DNA of 64,000 nucleotides from Multivorans sp965232105 (lineage in GTDB: Bacteria > Acidobacteriota > Thermoanaerobaculia > Multivoradales > Multivoraceae). Positions 16,861-26,205 of this stretch are shown piece after piece. The first letter of the stretch is position 1. Each line of letters begins with the position of its first letter. The position numbers were made by a program, and so were the translations under genes. The stretch covers positions 3,038,001-3,102,000 of the forward strand of contig OZ246956.1 of the NCBI GenBank assembly GCA_965232105.1, given 5' to 3'. Under the pieces are notes generated by a model that did not search any database, was not told the origin of the DNA, and saw only the letters and a list, made by a program, of their open reading frames with translations.

Positions 16861-18393
16861 ATGACGACCTGGATGGAAACGGAGCCTGGTCGGTGGGGAA
16901 GAGCCGCGGTCGTGTGCGCGGCGCTGATGATCGTCCCCTTGGGCGGAGCGTTCGGAGGCTTGATGGCCTTGGAAGAGTCGAGCGCCGAGGACGAAATGGC
17001 AACCCTGGTCGCGAAAGTCGGCCCCGACTGGGATGTCGTTGAGTCTTACCTCGAGCGTGAACGGACGTGGATGGCCCGGATCCTCGCGTCCGGCAAGGTC
17101 TCGGAGGACGACTCGTCCCCGGGCGCCGGAGAGGCAGCTGGCGCAGCGCCACGAGTCTTCGTGGTTCGCGCATCCGGCGGTGGCGCTCCACCGCGTGCCG
17201 AAATGGAGCAGGCACTGCGAGCGGCGCTCGAGGCGGAGAACGGCGCCGACGCGGAGCAACGGCTGGGAGCGGTGCTCGAGGACCTGAACGGCGCCGAATT
17301 GGTGGACCCGCGGTCCGGAGACGAGGACTCGCCTGGGAGCGCCGTGGTCAACGAGGCGCTGCGAGCAGCGCTCGAGGCACAGCTTGGCGCCGAATCGGTG
17401 GACCCGCGGGCCGAAGACGAGGACTCGCCGGAAAGCACGGATGGCTCGGCGCCCGACGCCCCCGACGTTCGTCGTGCGGCCGCCGCGGCAATCGCGATTC
17501 TGGAGGTTGGCGGTACGCATGAGAAGACAGTTGAGGCCGCGGAGTTTCTGGTCAACTCCGCGGCGATGACACCGGGAGGTGAGGAGTACGCCTCCAGGGG
17601 CGCCAGGGCTCTGCTCGCGTACGCACCCGACTACACGGGTTGGGGGTTGATGCTGCAGCGGTTTCACCTGTTGGGGAGTATCGGGCCGGCCAGGGGGGCT
17701 GCGGCGGATGCCTTCTTCAAGGAGTTGGCTTCCGGTGCCGAGGATCCGGTGCTGCGTGGCGCCGGGCGCTACTACGTCGCCGCCGGACGGATGCAGGCCG
17801 CGAATGCTCCCGGAATGTCCGGGGAGGATCGTGCAGCCGAACGTCAAAGCGCTCTCGACCTGGCAACCGGTTTGAGCGGTGGGGTAGAGGACGAGAAGCT
17901 GCCGGGTGACGCGCGGACCTTCGCGGATGCGGAGGCGGACCTCATCCGCAGCATCCGCCACGGGACCGTGAGCAGCAAGGTCCCGGACCTTGTGGGCAGT
18001 CGGCTGGATGGCATGGAGGGGCGCTTGTCGGACTACCTGGGCCGCGTAGTGCTCCTCGACTTCTGGGCGACCTGGTGCGCTCCCTGCGTGGCCGCGCTGC
18101 CGCAGAAACGGCAACTCGTCGGCGACCTGCCTGCGGATCGCTTCGTCCTCCTGTCGATCAGCGTCGATGCAAACCTCGAGACCGTGACCGGCTTCATGGA
18201 GGACGAGCCGATGCCGTGGGAGAACTGGCATGTTGGAATGCGGAGCGACATCACGCGTACGCTGGATGTCGGTTCGTATCCCACTTACATTCTCGTCGAC
18301 GAACACGGCGAGATCCTGGCCAGGGCGCAGCAGCTCCCCGACGAGTTCGTGGCTCGCATCGAGGAAGCAGTAGGGCGTAGCCCGGAGCCTTGA
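16861..18393 (+). CDS. TlpA-like thioredoxin-fold protein with long N-terminal region
   Basis: Membrane-anchored or exported protein of 510 residues. The ATG at 16861 follows GGGAGGTGGCGA; a hydrophobic segment covers about residues 14-36. The C-terminal third is a TlpA/ResA-like thiol-disulfide domain with active site WCAPC (Cys406, Cys409), the DYLGRVVLLDFWATW strand and a cis-Pro loop SYPTYILVDEHG. Residues about 200-375 are helical with a recurring Ala-rich, TPR-like look (RRAAAAAIAIL, GGTHEKTVEAAEFL, AEDPVLRGAGRYY) that I cannot assign to a family. Residues about 82-200 are an acidic repeat-rich insertion absent from the next gene, its close paralog. Probable periplasmic redox protein; partner unknown. 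Confidence 0.85.
   Translation: MTTWMETEPGRWGRAAVVCAALMIVPLGGAFGGLMALEESSAEDEMATLVAKVGPDWDVVESYLERERTWMARILASGKVSEDDSSPGAGEAAGAAPRVFVVRASGGGAPPRAEMEQALRAALEAENGADAEQRLGAVLEDLNGAELVDPRSGDEDSPGSAVVNEALRAALEAQLGAESVDPRAEDEDSPESTDGSAPDAPDVRRAAAAAIAILEVGGTHEKTVEAAEFLVNSAAMTPGGEEYASRGARALLAYAPDYTGWGLMLQRFHLLGSIGPARGAAADAFFKELASGAEDPVLRGAGRYYVAAGRMQAANAPGMSGEDRAAERQSALDLATGLSGGVEDEKLPGDARTFADAEADLIRSIRHGTVSSKVPDLVGSRLDGMEGRLSDYLGRVVLLDFWATWCAPCVAALPQKRQLVGDLPADRFVLLSISVDANLETVTGFMEDEPMPWENWHVGMRSDITRTLDVGSYPTYILVDEHGEILARAQQLPDEFVARIEEAVGRSPEP
17208..17430 (+). repeat. Imperfect in-frame repeats inside the TlpA-like gene
   Basis: Two near-identical 38-base stretches begin at 17296 and 17392, 96 bases apart (encoding E-L/S-V-D-P-R then a DEDSP tail). 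The motif CTGCGAGC-GCGCTCGAGGC recurs at 17215-17234 and 17360-17379. The units keep the reading frame and encode ALRAALEA and GAE-VDPR blocks. The paralogous gene downstream lacks the whole region, so it looks like an expansion after duplication. Confidence 0.75.
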
Positions 18394-18543
18394 GTCCGCC
18401 GCGCATCCCTCGTCGGAACGTCTGGCTGGTGACCGTCTGGCCACTGTGGCCGTCAGGCCACCGATCCCTTGCTACCGCGGAATAGCCAGGCCAACGGCCG
18501 GGTTGTGCCGGCTGTACAGACTTTCCAGAGGAGGAGCTCGACC

Positions 18544-19836
18544 ATGGACCATTCGGACCGTGTCGCCGGTGTTCATCTGACAGGCAGACCGCGCAACTCG
18601 CCGGCGTCCCGCGACCGTAGGAAACGGGGCACGTGGTGGGTGCCTGCCGGCGCGCTGACGGCGGTGCCGATCCTGCTGCTGACGATCGGGGCATGCGCGG
18701 GCTCGACGGCCCCGGATGCGGCGAGCGCCGAGGGTGAGTTTGCGGCATTGGTTGAGGAGGTTGGTCCGGACTGGCAGGTCGTCGACGGGTTCCACGACCG
18801 GCAGCGCGAGTGGTCGGAGCGCTTCCGCGAGCTCAGCATGAGCGACGTTTCCGAAGAGAGCCTTGAGGAACTTGCTCGCGAGCAACCGGACATCAGCCGT
18901 GCTGCGGCCGCGGCAACGGCGATACTCGACGCGGGCGGCGAGCACGAGAAGACGATTCAAGCCGCGGAGTTTCTCGTCCTCCAGGCGGGCCTCAGGGCAG
19001 GTGGGGACGAACACGCCTACCGGGGAGCCAAGGCCCTTCTCGCGTACGCACCCGACTACGAAGAGTGGCGGATGGTCCTAAGTCGACTGGACATGCTCCG
19101 GCACTTCGGCGAGGACGGGAAGTCGTCCCGGCCCCTGGTCGATACCTTCTTCGAGGAGTTGGCGGCGGACGCCGAAGATCCGGTTCTGCGTGGTGCAGGA
19201 CGCTACTACCTGGCGACGGGTTTGCTGGAGACGGTGAACGTGTTCGGATTATCCCCTGAGGACCGCACGGCCAGACGCCAGGACGCCCTCGAGGCCGCGG
19301 AGGGGCTGAGCGCCGGCGTGGAGGACGAGGAGTTGCCTGAGGCCCGGCTCGTCGCGATGACGTTCGCGGACGCGGAGGACCAACTGATTCAGACCATCCG
19401 GCACGCGACCGTGGGGAGCACCCCGCCGGAGCTCATGGGCACTACGCTCGATGGCGGCCAGGAGGGTCTGTCGGACTACAGGGGTCGGGTCGTCCTCGTC
19501 GACTTCTGGGCGACCTGGTGCAAACCGTGCATCGCGGCGCTGCCGAAACTCCGTGAACTGGTCGCCGATCTGCCGGCGGATCGGTTCGCCCTGCTGGCCA
19601 TCAGCGTGGACGCGAAGGTCGAAACCGTGACCGAGTTCCTGGAGGATGAGCCGATGCCCTGGTCGAACTGGCATGTCGGGACGGGGAGCGAAGTCACCCG
19701 GACCCTCGATGTCAGTTCCTACCCGACCTACGTACTGATCGACGAGCACGGCGAGATCCTCGCCAGGACCGGCGGCCTGAAGGACGACTTCCTGTCCATG
19801 ATCGAGGAAGCGGTCAAGCAGGCCCCGGCAGCTTGA
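18544..19836 (+). CDS. TlpA-like thioredoxin-fold lipoprotein
   Basis: Paralog of the preceding gene, 430 residues. The ATG at 18544 sits after GAGGAGCTCGACC. A basic N-terminus and hydrophobic stretch end in a lipobox (IGAC, Cys51), so unlike its neighbour it is a predicted lipoprotein. The central helical region matches the neighbour closely (SRAAAAATAILDAGGEHEKT, AEDPVLRGAGRYYLA), and the C-terminal TlpA-like domain has WCKPC (Cys325, Cys328) and SYPTYVLIDEHG. It lacks the roughly 95-residue acidic repeat insertion. Both genes share an identical 14-base upstream motif. The likely role is thiol-disulfide exchange at the periplasmic face; the target is unknown. Confidence 0.87.
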   Translation: MDHSDRVAGVHLTGRPRNSPASRDRRKRGTWWVPAGALTAVPILLLTIGACAGSTAPDAASAEGEFAALVEEVGPDWQVVDGFHDRQREWSERFRELSMSDVSEESLEELAREQPDISRAAAAATAILDAGGEHEKTIQAAEFLVLQAGLRAGGDEHAYRGAKALLAYAPDYEEWRMVLSRLDMLRHFGEDGKSSRPLVDTFFEELAADAEDPVLRGAGRYYLATGLLETVNVFGLSPEDRTARRQDALEAAEGLSAGVEDEELPEARLVAMTFADAEDQLIQTIRHATVGSTPPELMGTTLDGGQEGLSDYRGRVVLVDFWATWCKPCIAALPKLRELVADLPADRFALLAISVDAKVETVTEFLEDEPMPWSNWHVGTGSEVTRTLDVSSYPTYVLIDEHGEILARTGGLKDDFLSMIEEAVKQAPAA

Positions 19837-19929
19837 GGCGACCGCCGAGCCGTTCCGGAGCCGCTCGAGCGAGTAGCCGTCTACGGCCCGGGAACGAAAG
19901 AGTCGATGGGGGTATCGTAGGGCTCGTTC

Positions 19930-21264
19930 ATGCGTAGCCTCCGGTCCCTGCTCGTCGGTACAGTCTTGCCGTTTGCCGTCCTCGCGGCGCACACGGCCGC
20001 TTCCGCCCAGGACCTCGCCGACGCGATCGCCGAGGACTACCGGACGGAGTTGAAGTCGCTCTTCGAGCACTTCCACCGCAACCCGGAACTTTCCTTCCTG
20101 GAGCACGAGACGGCGGCGCGGCTGGCCGCGGAACTCGGGAAGTCGGGAGTCGAGGTCACGGAGGGAATCGGGCGCACCGGGATTGTCGGCATGATGGAGA
20201 ACGGCGACGGGCCCCTGGTGCTGGTCCGGGCCGACATGGACGGCCTGCCGGTGCGGGAGCAGTCGGAGCTTCCGTACGCTTCGACGGCCAGGCAGGTCGA
20301 CCTCTCGGGCGAGGAAGTCCCGGTCATGCACGCCTGCGGCCACGACATGCACATCACGACGATGGTCGGCGTGGCGCGCCGGCTCGCCGCAATGCGCGAC
20401 CAGTGGGGGGGCACGGTCATGTTCGTCGGCCAGCCGGCGGAAGAACGGATCATGGGCGCTCGGGAGATGCTCGAGGACGGCCTGTACGAGCGCTTCGGCG
20501 TGCCGGACTACGCACTGGCGCTCCACGTTTCGGCCGGCAGGCCGGCGGGGAAGATCGAGGTGCCGCCGGGCCTGCTCGCGTCGTCCTCGGACAGCGTGGA
20601 CGTCACGGTCTTCGGAGTCGGCGCTCACGGCGCGTCGCCGCACCGGGGAAAGGACCCGATCTACATCGCGGCCCAATTCGTCGTCGCGCTCCAGGGCATC
20701 GTGAGCAGGGAACTCAACCCGCTCGAGCCCGGCGTCGTGACGGTCGGTGCGATCCACGGCGGTTTCAAGCACAACGTGATCCCGGACCGCGTCGAGCTGC
20801 AGCTCACGGTGCGGGCGAACAGCGAAGGGACGCGGGAGCAGTTGCTGTCGGCGATCGAGCGGATCGCGGAAGGTGTCGGCAGGGCGGCTGGACTTCCGGC
20901 CTCGTTGCTGCCGAAGGTGGTGCGTACCAGGGAGTCGACGCCGGTCACGGTGAACGACCCGGAGCTCGCCGCCAGGGTGAAGGCTGCGATCGGTCGCGGC
21001 ATGGGGGAGGACACCTTCCACAGCGAGCCGCCTTCCGGCATGGGCGCCGAGGATTTCGCCTACTTCGTCCGCACGGAGCACAAGGTGCCGGGCACCTACT
21101 TCAACGTCGGCGGCACGGACCCTGCCGACCTGGAAGCGGAGGCGGCGGGCGGTCCGCCGGTGCCGTCGCACCACTCGCCTTTCTTCCGCATCGAGCCGGA
21201 GCCGTCGATTCTCGCGGGTGTCGAGGCGATGACGCTCGCCGTCCTCGACCTCCTGCAGCCGTAG
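19930..21264 (+). CDS. M20 family amidohydrolase, exported
   Basis: Secreted M20D-type amidohydrolase of 444 residues, related to aminoacylases, hippurate hydrolases and IAA-amino acid hydrolases. The signal peptide ends near residue 26 (TAASAQ). Metal and catalytic motifs are ADMDGLPV, HACGHDMH and the PAEE catalytic Glu; the dimerisation domain carries GAHGASPHRGKDPI, and GAEDFAYF provides the distal ligand region. It probably releases an acyl or amino group from an amide in the periplasm. Its stop at 21262-21264 is two bases from the GTG of endonuclease III, so the two may be co-transcribed despite unrelated roles. Confidence 0.93.
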   Translation: MRSLRSLLVGTVLPFAVLAAHTAASAQDLADAIAEDYRTELKSLFEHFHRNPELSFLEHETAARLAAELGKSGVEVTEGIGRTGIVGMMENGDGPLVLVRADMDGLPVREQSELPYASTARQVDLSGEEVPVMHACGHDMHITTMVGVARRLAAMRDQWGGTVMFVGQPAEERIMGAREMLEDGLYERFGVPDYALALHVSAGRPAGKIEVPPGLLASSSDSVDVTVFGVGAHGASPHRGKDPIYIAAQFVVALQGIVSRELNPLEPGVVTVGAIHGGFKHNVIPDRVELQLTVRANSEGTREQLLSAIERIAEGVGRAAGLPASLLPKVVRTRESTPVTVNDPELAARVKAAIGRGMGEDTFHSEPPSGMGAEDFAYFVRTEHKVPGTYFNVGGTDPADLEAEAAGGPPVPSHHSPFFRIEPEPSILAGVEAMTLAVLDLLQP

Positions 21265-21266
21265 CA

Positions 21267-21935
21267 GTGCCCAGACCGGAAGGTCCGTTCGAACGGATCC
21301 CGGAGCCTGCGCTTCAGGAGATTCTCGCCGAACTGGAGCGGCTGTACCCGGACGCCGACTGCGAGCTCCGGCACGAGAACGCGCTGCAACTCCTGATCGC
21401 GACGATCCTCTCTGCCCAGTCGACGGACGTGAGGGTCAACCAGGTCACCGAGACGCTCTTCGAGCGCTACCGGACCGCCGAGGAATTCGCGGCCGCCGAT
21501 CCGGCGGTCTTCGAGCAGGAGATCCGAAGCACCGGCTTCTTCCGCAACAAGACGAAGAGCGTGCTCGGCGCGGCCAGGAAGATCACCGAGGAGTTCGGCG
21601 GCGAGGTGCCGGACACGATGGAGGACCTGATCACCCTGCCGGGCGTGGCGCGGAAGACGGCGAACGTGGTGCTGGGAACCTGGTTCAGGAAGCCGGTCGG
21701 CGTTGTCGTCGATACGCACATCGGGCGATTGGCCCGCCGGCTGGGCATCACCCCCGAGACCGATCCGGTCCGCGTCGAGCGGGACCTGATGCACCGGCTG
21801 CCGCAGGACAGGTGGATCTTCATGGGCCACGCGATCATCTGGCACGGCCGCCGAGTCTGTTCCGCCCGACGGCCCGACTGCGCGAACTGCACCCTGGCGG
21901 ACTGGTGTCCGCGCAACGGGCTGCCGGACGTGTAG
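21267..21935 (+). CDS. nth: Endonuclease III
   Basis: DNA glycosylase/AP lyase of 222 residues for base-excision repair of oxidised pyrimidines. The helix-hairpin-helix motif LPGVARKTANVVLG carries the Schiff-base Lys130; Asp149 lies in VDTHIGRL. The C-terminal four-iron cluster motif C-x6-C-x2-C-x5-C is complete (Cys198, 205, 208, 214). The frame is open a long way upstream through the preceding gene, but GTG at 21267, right after that gene's stop, gives the normal length and N-terminus. Start codon choice is moderately certain; function is very secure. Confidence 0.96.
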   Translation: MPRPEGPFERIPEPALQEILAELERLYPDADCELRHENALQLLIATILSAQSTDVRVNQVTETLFERYRTAEEFAAADPAVFEQEIRSTGFFRNKTKSVLGAARKITEEFGGEVPDTMEDLITLPGVARKTANVVLGTWFRKPVGVVVDTHIGRLARRLGITPETDPVRVERDLMHRLPQDRWIFMGHAIIWHGRRVCSARRPDCANCTLADWCPRNGLPDV

Positions 21936-22006
21936 TTGACGACTGCCGCCTGAGCCGGGGCCGCCGGGCGCCAACCGAGGCCCCTGCTAGGCTGCCGCGA
22001 CTTGCT

Positions 22007-24871
22007 ATGAGGCCAACGAGATCAGTTCGGGCGGCGCTGCTCTCGTTGACTTTGGGCCTGGCGGCTGGCAGCGCATCGCTTGCTGGACCGCCGCCGGAGC
22101 CGCCACCGTTCTATGCGATCGAGAACGTACGGGTCGAGGTCGGTGACGGGACGGTGATCGAGAGCGCGACCGTCGTCATCGAGAACGGGACGATCACGGC
22201 GGTGGCCGAGGACGCGGCCGTTCCGGCTCATGCCTGGGTCGTTGACGGCGAGGGGTTGACGGTGTTTCCGGGGTTGATCGATGCCCTGGGCACGCTGCCG
22301 GCGCCTCGGCGGTCCGGCGCTGGGCCTGGAGCGGGCGGACCAGGTCAGGGTGGCCCCCGACGCCGCCCGGACCCTGACCAGCAGTTGCCGCGTGGTCCGG
22401 AGGACCGTCCGCTGACGACTCCGTGGAAGCGGGCCGCGGACGATCTGGCGCTCGACGCGGAGGCGGTCGAAACCTGGCGCAAGGCGGGGTTCACTTCGGT
22501 TGCGGCGCGGGCCGGGCAGGGGCTGTTCCCGGGGCGGTTGTCGCTCGTGCGGTTCGGCGAACCGGGGGCCGATCCGGAACACCAGGTCGTTGCACCTGAA
22601 CTCGCGCAGATGGCTTCGTTCGACACGGGAGGCGGGTTCGGTTCCTATCCCGGGGCCCTGATGGGCAAGATCGCCTACGTGCGACAGGTGCTGCTGGACG
22701 CCGGTCACTATGCCGCGGCGGTCGCGGCCTTCGAGGCGGACCCCGGGGGCTGGCGGCGGCCCGACTACGATCGCACGCTGGCGCCGCTTGCCTCGGCGGT
22801 GGCTGGAAACGAGCGCATCCTGCTGCCGGGCTCGACCGCCGCCGAGATTGGGCGCGCGCTCCGCCTGCGTGAAGAGTTCGGCTTGAACTCGATGGTCTAT
22901 GGCGGCCAGGAGGCATACCGCCTCGCCGGGGAACTCGCCGCTGGCGGGGTGCAGGTGCTGGTCGATGTCGACTGGCCGGAGCCGTTGCCGGAACGCGACC
23001 GGGATCCGGACGCCGACCGGCCGCTCCGCGAGATTCTTCACGAGCGGCTGGCGCCATCGACGCCGGTCGAGCTGGCGGAAGCAGGGGCACAGTTCGCGTT
23101 TTCCTCCGGCGGCGCAAACAACCCGGACGAGTTCCTCGCCGGCGTACGCCGGGCGATCGAAGGCGGTCTCGCACCGGCGCGAGCGCTCACGGCGCTGACC
23201 CGCGACGCGGCGGCGGTCTATGGCCTGGAGGATCGGCTTGGCACGGTGGCTGAAGGGATGGCGGCGGACCTCGTGCTTGCCGACGGCTACCCCTGGCAGG
23301 AATCGACCTGGGTTGAGGCGGTGTTCATCGACGGACGCCGCTACGGGGTAGCGGACAATGAAGACGCCGGGGACGAAGGAGATGATGGTGGCAGCGATGG
23401 GACCGCCGCGGAAGTCGCATCCGAGGCGGAAACAGCCGAGGAGGCGGAGGAACCGGACGAGCAGCGGCGGCGGGAACGGGGCCCACGCGGTCCGGGTGGC
23501 TCGCCCGGAGCTTCGAGCGAAGCGCCCACGCCAATGCGGCTGGCCGAAGTAGCAGAAAAGTACGATGAGGTCGCCGGCGACTCCGGTGTACCGATGACCG
23601 GGCCGTACCGCGAGGACGACGTGCTGGCGATCGTCGGTGGGACGGTCCTGACGATGGCCGGCGAGACGATCGAGAACGGCACGGTCGTCGTGCGCGACGG
23701 CCGGATCGCCGCGGTCGGCCGCCGCGTGAGGCCGCCGCGCGACGCTCACGTAATCGAGGCCGGGGGCCGCTACGTGACGCCCGGCATCATCGATGCCCAT
23801 TCGCACATCGCGACAGCGGGAGGCGTCAACGAGGGCAGTCTGGCGGTGACCGCGATGGTGCGCATCGAGGATGTGGTCGATCCGACCGACATCGCGATCT
23901 ACCGCGCCCTCGCCGGCGGCGTGACGACAATCAACGTGCTGCACGGCAGCGCGAATCCGATCGGCGGCCAGAACCAGGTACTCAAACTGCGCTGGGGACA
24001 GGACGCCGACGGGTTGCGCTTCGAGGGTGCGCCACCCGGCATCAAGTTCGCGCTGGGCGAGAACCCGAAGCGGTCGCGGTCCTTCGGACCGGGCCCGCGC
24101 CGCTACCCGGCTACCCGGATGGGCGTGCTCGACGTGATCCGGCAGGCGTTCACCGACGCCGCCGAGTATCGGACGGCAGCGGAGCTTCATCGCGAAGCGG
24201 AGGCTGCTGGCGAGCGCAGCCGTCCGCCGGCGCGGGATCTGGAGATCGAGGCGCTCGTCGAGATTCTGGAGGGTGACCGGCTGGTCCACGCTCACAGCTA
24301 CCGGGCCGACGAGATCCTCCAGTTGCTCCGTCTGGCGGAGGAGCTCGGTTTTCGTATCGCGACCCTGCAGCACGTGCTCGAGGGGTACCGGGTCGCTGAC
24401 GAGATCGCGGCTCACGGCGCCGGGGCCTCGACCTTCTCCGACTGGTGGGCCTACAAGGTCGAGGCCTTCGAGGCGATCCCCCACAATGCCGCGCTGATGA
24501 CGGACCGCGGCGTCCTCGTGTCGATCAACTCGGACGACGCGGAGGAGATGCGCCACCTGAACCACGAGGCCGCCAAGGCGGTCAAGTGGGGCGGGTTGAG
24601 CGACGAGCAGGCACTCGCGCTGGTCACGATCAACCCCGCGAAGCAGCTCCGGATCGATGACCGCGTCGGTTCGATCGAGGTCGGCAAGGACGCCGATCTC
24701 GTCGTCTACGACGGACATCCGTTGAGCTCCTACGCGGTGGTACAGACCACCCTGGTCGACGGCAGGGTCTACTTCGACCGCGAACTGGACCGCGTCCGGC
24801 AGGAGCACCTGGCGGCGCTCGAGCAGTCGCTCCTGGAATCAGACGACGACGAGGGAGGAGAAGCGCCGTGA
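22007..24871 (+). CDS. Double-domain amidohydrolase-fold protein, exported; N-terminal domain lacks HxH
   Basis: Exported protein of 954 residues with two imidazolonepropionase/dipeptidase-like amidohydrolase modules. The ATG at 22007 begins a signal peptide (LLSLTLGLAAGSASLA). Module 1 (about 40-455) has the small beta-sandwich and the closing EGMAADLVLADGYPW, but where the HxH motif should be it reads FPGLIDALGTL, so metal binding is probably lost. A low-complexity Glu/Gly-rich linker (about 455-520) follows. Module 2 (about 540-940) is intact: DAHSHIA (His598, His600), LVHAHSYRADE, TLQHVLEGY, INSDDAEE and VGKDADLVVYDGHP. It overlaps the next gene by four bases (GTGA). Substrate unknown. 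Confidence 0.9.
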   Translation: MRPTRSVRAALLSLTLGLAAGSASLAGPPPEPPPFYAIENVRVEVGDGTVIESATVVIENGTITAVAEDAAVPAHAWVVDGEGLTVFPGLIDALGTLPAPRRSGAGPGAGGPGQGGPRRRPDPDQQLPRGPEDRPLTTPWKRAADDLALDAEAVETWRKAGFTSVAARAGQGLFPGRLSLVRFGEPGADPEHQVVAPELAQMASFDTGGGFGSYPGALMGKIAYVRQVLLDAGHYAAAVAAFEADPGGWRRPDYDRTLAPLASAVAGNERILLPGSTAAEIGRALRLREEFGLNSMVYGGQEAYRLAGELAAGGVQVLVDVDWPEPLPERDRDPDADRPLREILHERLAPSTPVELAEAGAQFAFSSGGANNPDEFLAGVRRAIEGGLAPARALTALTRDAAAVYGLEDRLGTVAEGMAADLVLADGYPWQESTWVEAVFIDGRRYGVADNEDAGDEGDDGGSDGTAAEVASEAETAEEAEEPDEQRRRERGPRGPGGSPGASSEAPTPMRLAEVAEKYDEVAGDSGVPMTGPYREDDVLAIVGGTVLTMAGETIENGTVVVRDGRIAAVGRRVRPPRDAHVIEAGGRYVTPGIIDAHSHIATAGGVNEGSLAVTAMVRIEDVVDPTDIAIYRALAGGVTTINVLHGSANPIGGQNQVLKLRWGQDADGLRFEGAPPGIKFALGENPKRSRSFGPGPRRYPATRMGVLDVIRQAFTDAAEYRTAAELHREAEAAGERSRPPARDLEIEALVEILEGDRLVHAHSYRADEILQLLRLAEELGFRIATLQHVLEGYRVADEIAAHGAGASTFSDWWAYKVEAFEAIPHNAALMTDRGVLVSINSDDAEEMRHLNHEAAKAVKWGGLSDEQALALVTINPAKQLRIDDRVGSIEVGKDADLVVYDGHPLSSYAVVQTTLVDGRVYFDRELDRVRQEHLAALEQSLLESDDDEGGEAP

Positions 24872-26184
24872 GCCGACCTGTGCAGCGCACGAGCCGGGCC
24901 TTGTTACCAGTCGTCATCGCGGGGCTGCTGACCCTGACGGCGACGTGGGAGACGGCGGCGGCACAGACGCTGGCGATTCAGGGCGGCACGGTGCATCCGG
25001 TTTCGGGACCGTCCTATGCCGGCACCGTCGTCGTGCGCGACGGCCTGATCGAGGCGGCAGGCGCCGGCGTGGAGACGCCGTCGGACGCCAAAGTGATCGA
25101 CGCCACGGGGTTGCACGTCTATCCGGGCCTGTTCAACGCCTTCACCTCGGTGGGTCTGGTCGAGATCGGCTCGATCGCGGCCACTCAGGATGACAGCGAA
25201 CTGGGCGACACGCCCCACTTGCGGGCGCTGGAGGCGGTCCACCCGGCGAGCGAGATCATCCCGGTAACGCGGGCCAACGGCATCACCCACGTGTTGTCGG
25301 CGCCCGGCGGCGGCCCCTGGGCGGGCCAGGCGTCGGCGATTCTTCTCGACGGCTGGACCGTGGAGGAGATGGCGATCGAGCCCAGCGTCGGCGTGGTGCT
25401 CGAGTGGCCCAGCCTCGAGACCCGCGAGTTCGACTTCTCGACCTTCAGCGTGCGCGAGAAGAAATTCTCCGAGGCGAAGAAGGACTACGACCGGACGATC
25501 GACGAACTTGGCGATTGGATCGACGCGGCCCGCCAGTACGACCACGCGCGGTCAGCGGCCGGATCGGGAAGTGCGGTGGAGCGGAACCACGCTCTGGAAG
25601 CCGTGGCGAAGCTCACACGGGGCGAGTTGCCCCTGATCGTCCTGGCTGACCGTGCCCGGGCGATCCGGGATGCGGTCGCGTTTGCCGGCCAGCACGGCTT
25701 GCGCCTGGTCCTCGCCTCGGGAGGCGACGCGGCGCAGGAGGCCGAACTTCTCGCCGAGAAGGGAGTACCGGTCATCCTGGGAGCCGTCCAGGCGCTGCCG
25801 GTTCAGGAAGACGATGCTTACGACGGCCCCTTCACGGCACCCGGCGATCTCGAGCGGGCCGGGGTGCCGATCGGTTTCGGCACCTTCGACTCGTCGAGCG
25901 CCCGGGTCCTTCCCTACGAAGTGGCCACGGCCGTCGCCTTCGGTCTCGACCCCGATGCTGCGCTACGAGCCCTGACACTTGGCGCGGCCGAGATCCTCGG
26001 CCTCGACGACCGCCTGGGGTCGATCGACGCGGGCAAGTGGGCGAATCTCGTCGTCACCGACGGCGACCCGCTGGAAGTGCGGACCGCGGTGCGCCACGTG
26101 ATCATCCGTGGCCGCGACGTCGACCTGGCGAATCGCCACAGCCGGTCGTACGAGTTGTACGGCAGCCGCCCGGTACCTCCCTAG
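24868..26184 (+). CDS. Amidohydrolase-fold protein, probable pseudoenzyme, exported
   Basis: Exported amidohydrolase-like protein of 438 residues, translated from a GTG overlapping the upstream stop (GTGA), so the two products are probably coupled. A signal peptide ends near AAAQ. It has the N-terminal beta-sandwich (IQGGTVHPVSGPSYAGTVVV) and the C-terminal IDAGKWANLVVTDGDPLEV of metal-dependent amidohydrolases, yet the first metal motif is replaced by YPGLFNAFTSVG and later His positions are not evident. It resembles module 1 of its neighbour more than module 2. I infer a structural or regulatory partner of the intact module; weak or different catalysis is not excluded. Confidence 0.88.
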   Translation: MSRPVQRTSRALLPVVIAGLLTLTATWETAAAQTLAIQGGTVHPVSGPSYAGTVVVRDGLIEAAGAGVETPSDAKVIDATGLHVYPGLFNAFTSVGLVEIGSIAATQDDSELGDTPHLRALEAVHPASEIIPVTRANGITHVLSAPGGGPWAGQASAILLDGWTVEEMAIEPSVGVVLEWPSLETREFDFSTFSVREKKFSEAKKDYDRTIDELGDWIDAARQYDHARSAAGSGSAVERNHALEAVAKLTRGELPLIVLADRARAIRDAVAFAGQHGLRLVLASGGDAAQEAELLAEKGVPVILGAVQALPVQEDDAYDGPFTAPGDLERAGVPIGFGTFDSSSARVLPYEVATAVAFGLDPDAALRALTLGAAEILGLDDRLGSIDAGKWANLVVTDGDPLEVRTAVRHVIIRGRDVDLANRHSRSYELYGSRPVPP

Positions 26185-26205
26185 CTTCGGGGTCGGCCCC
26201 GAGCC

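Noticed and set aside
22022..24808. 928-codon open frame antisense to the double amidohydrolase gene
   Set aside because: Arg/Pro/His-rich translation with no recognisable motif; the sense frame has clear amidohydrolase motifs and a signal peptide.
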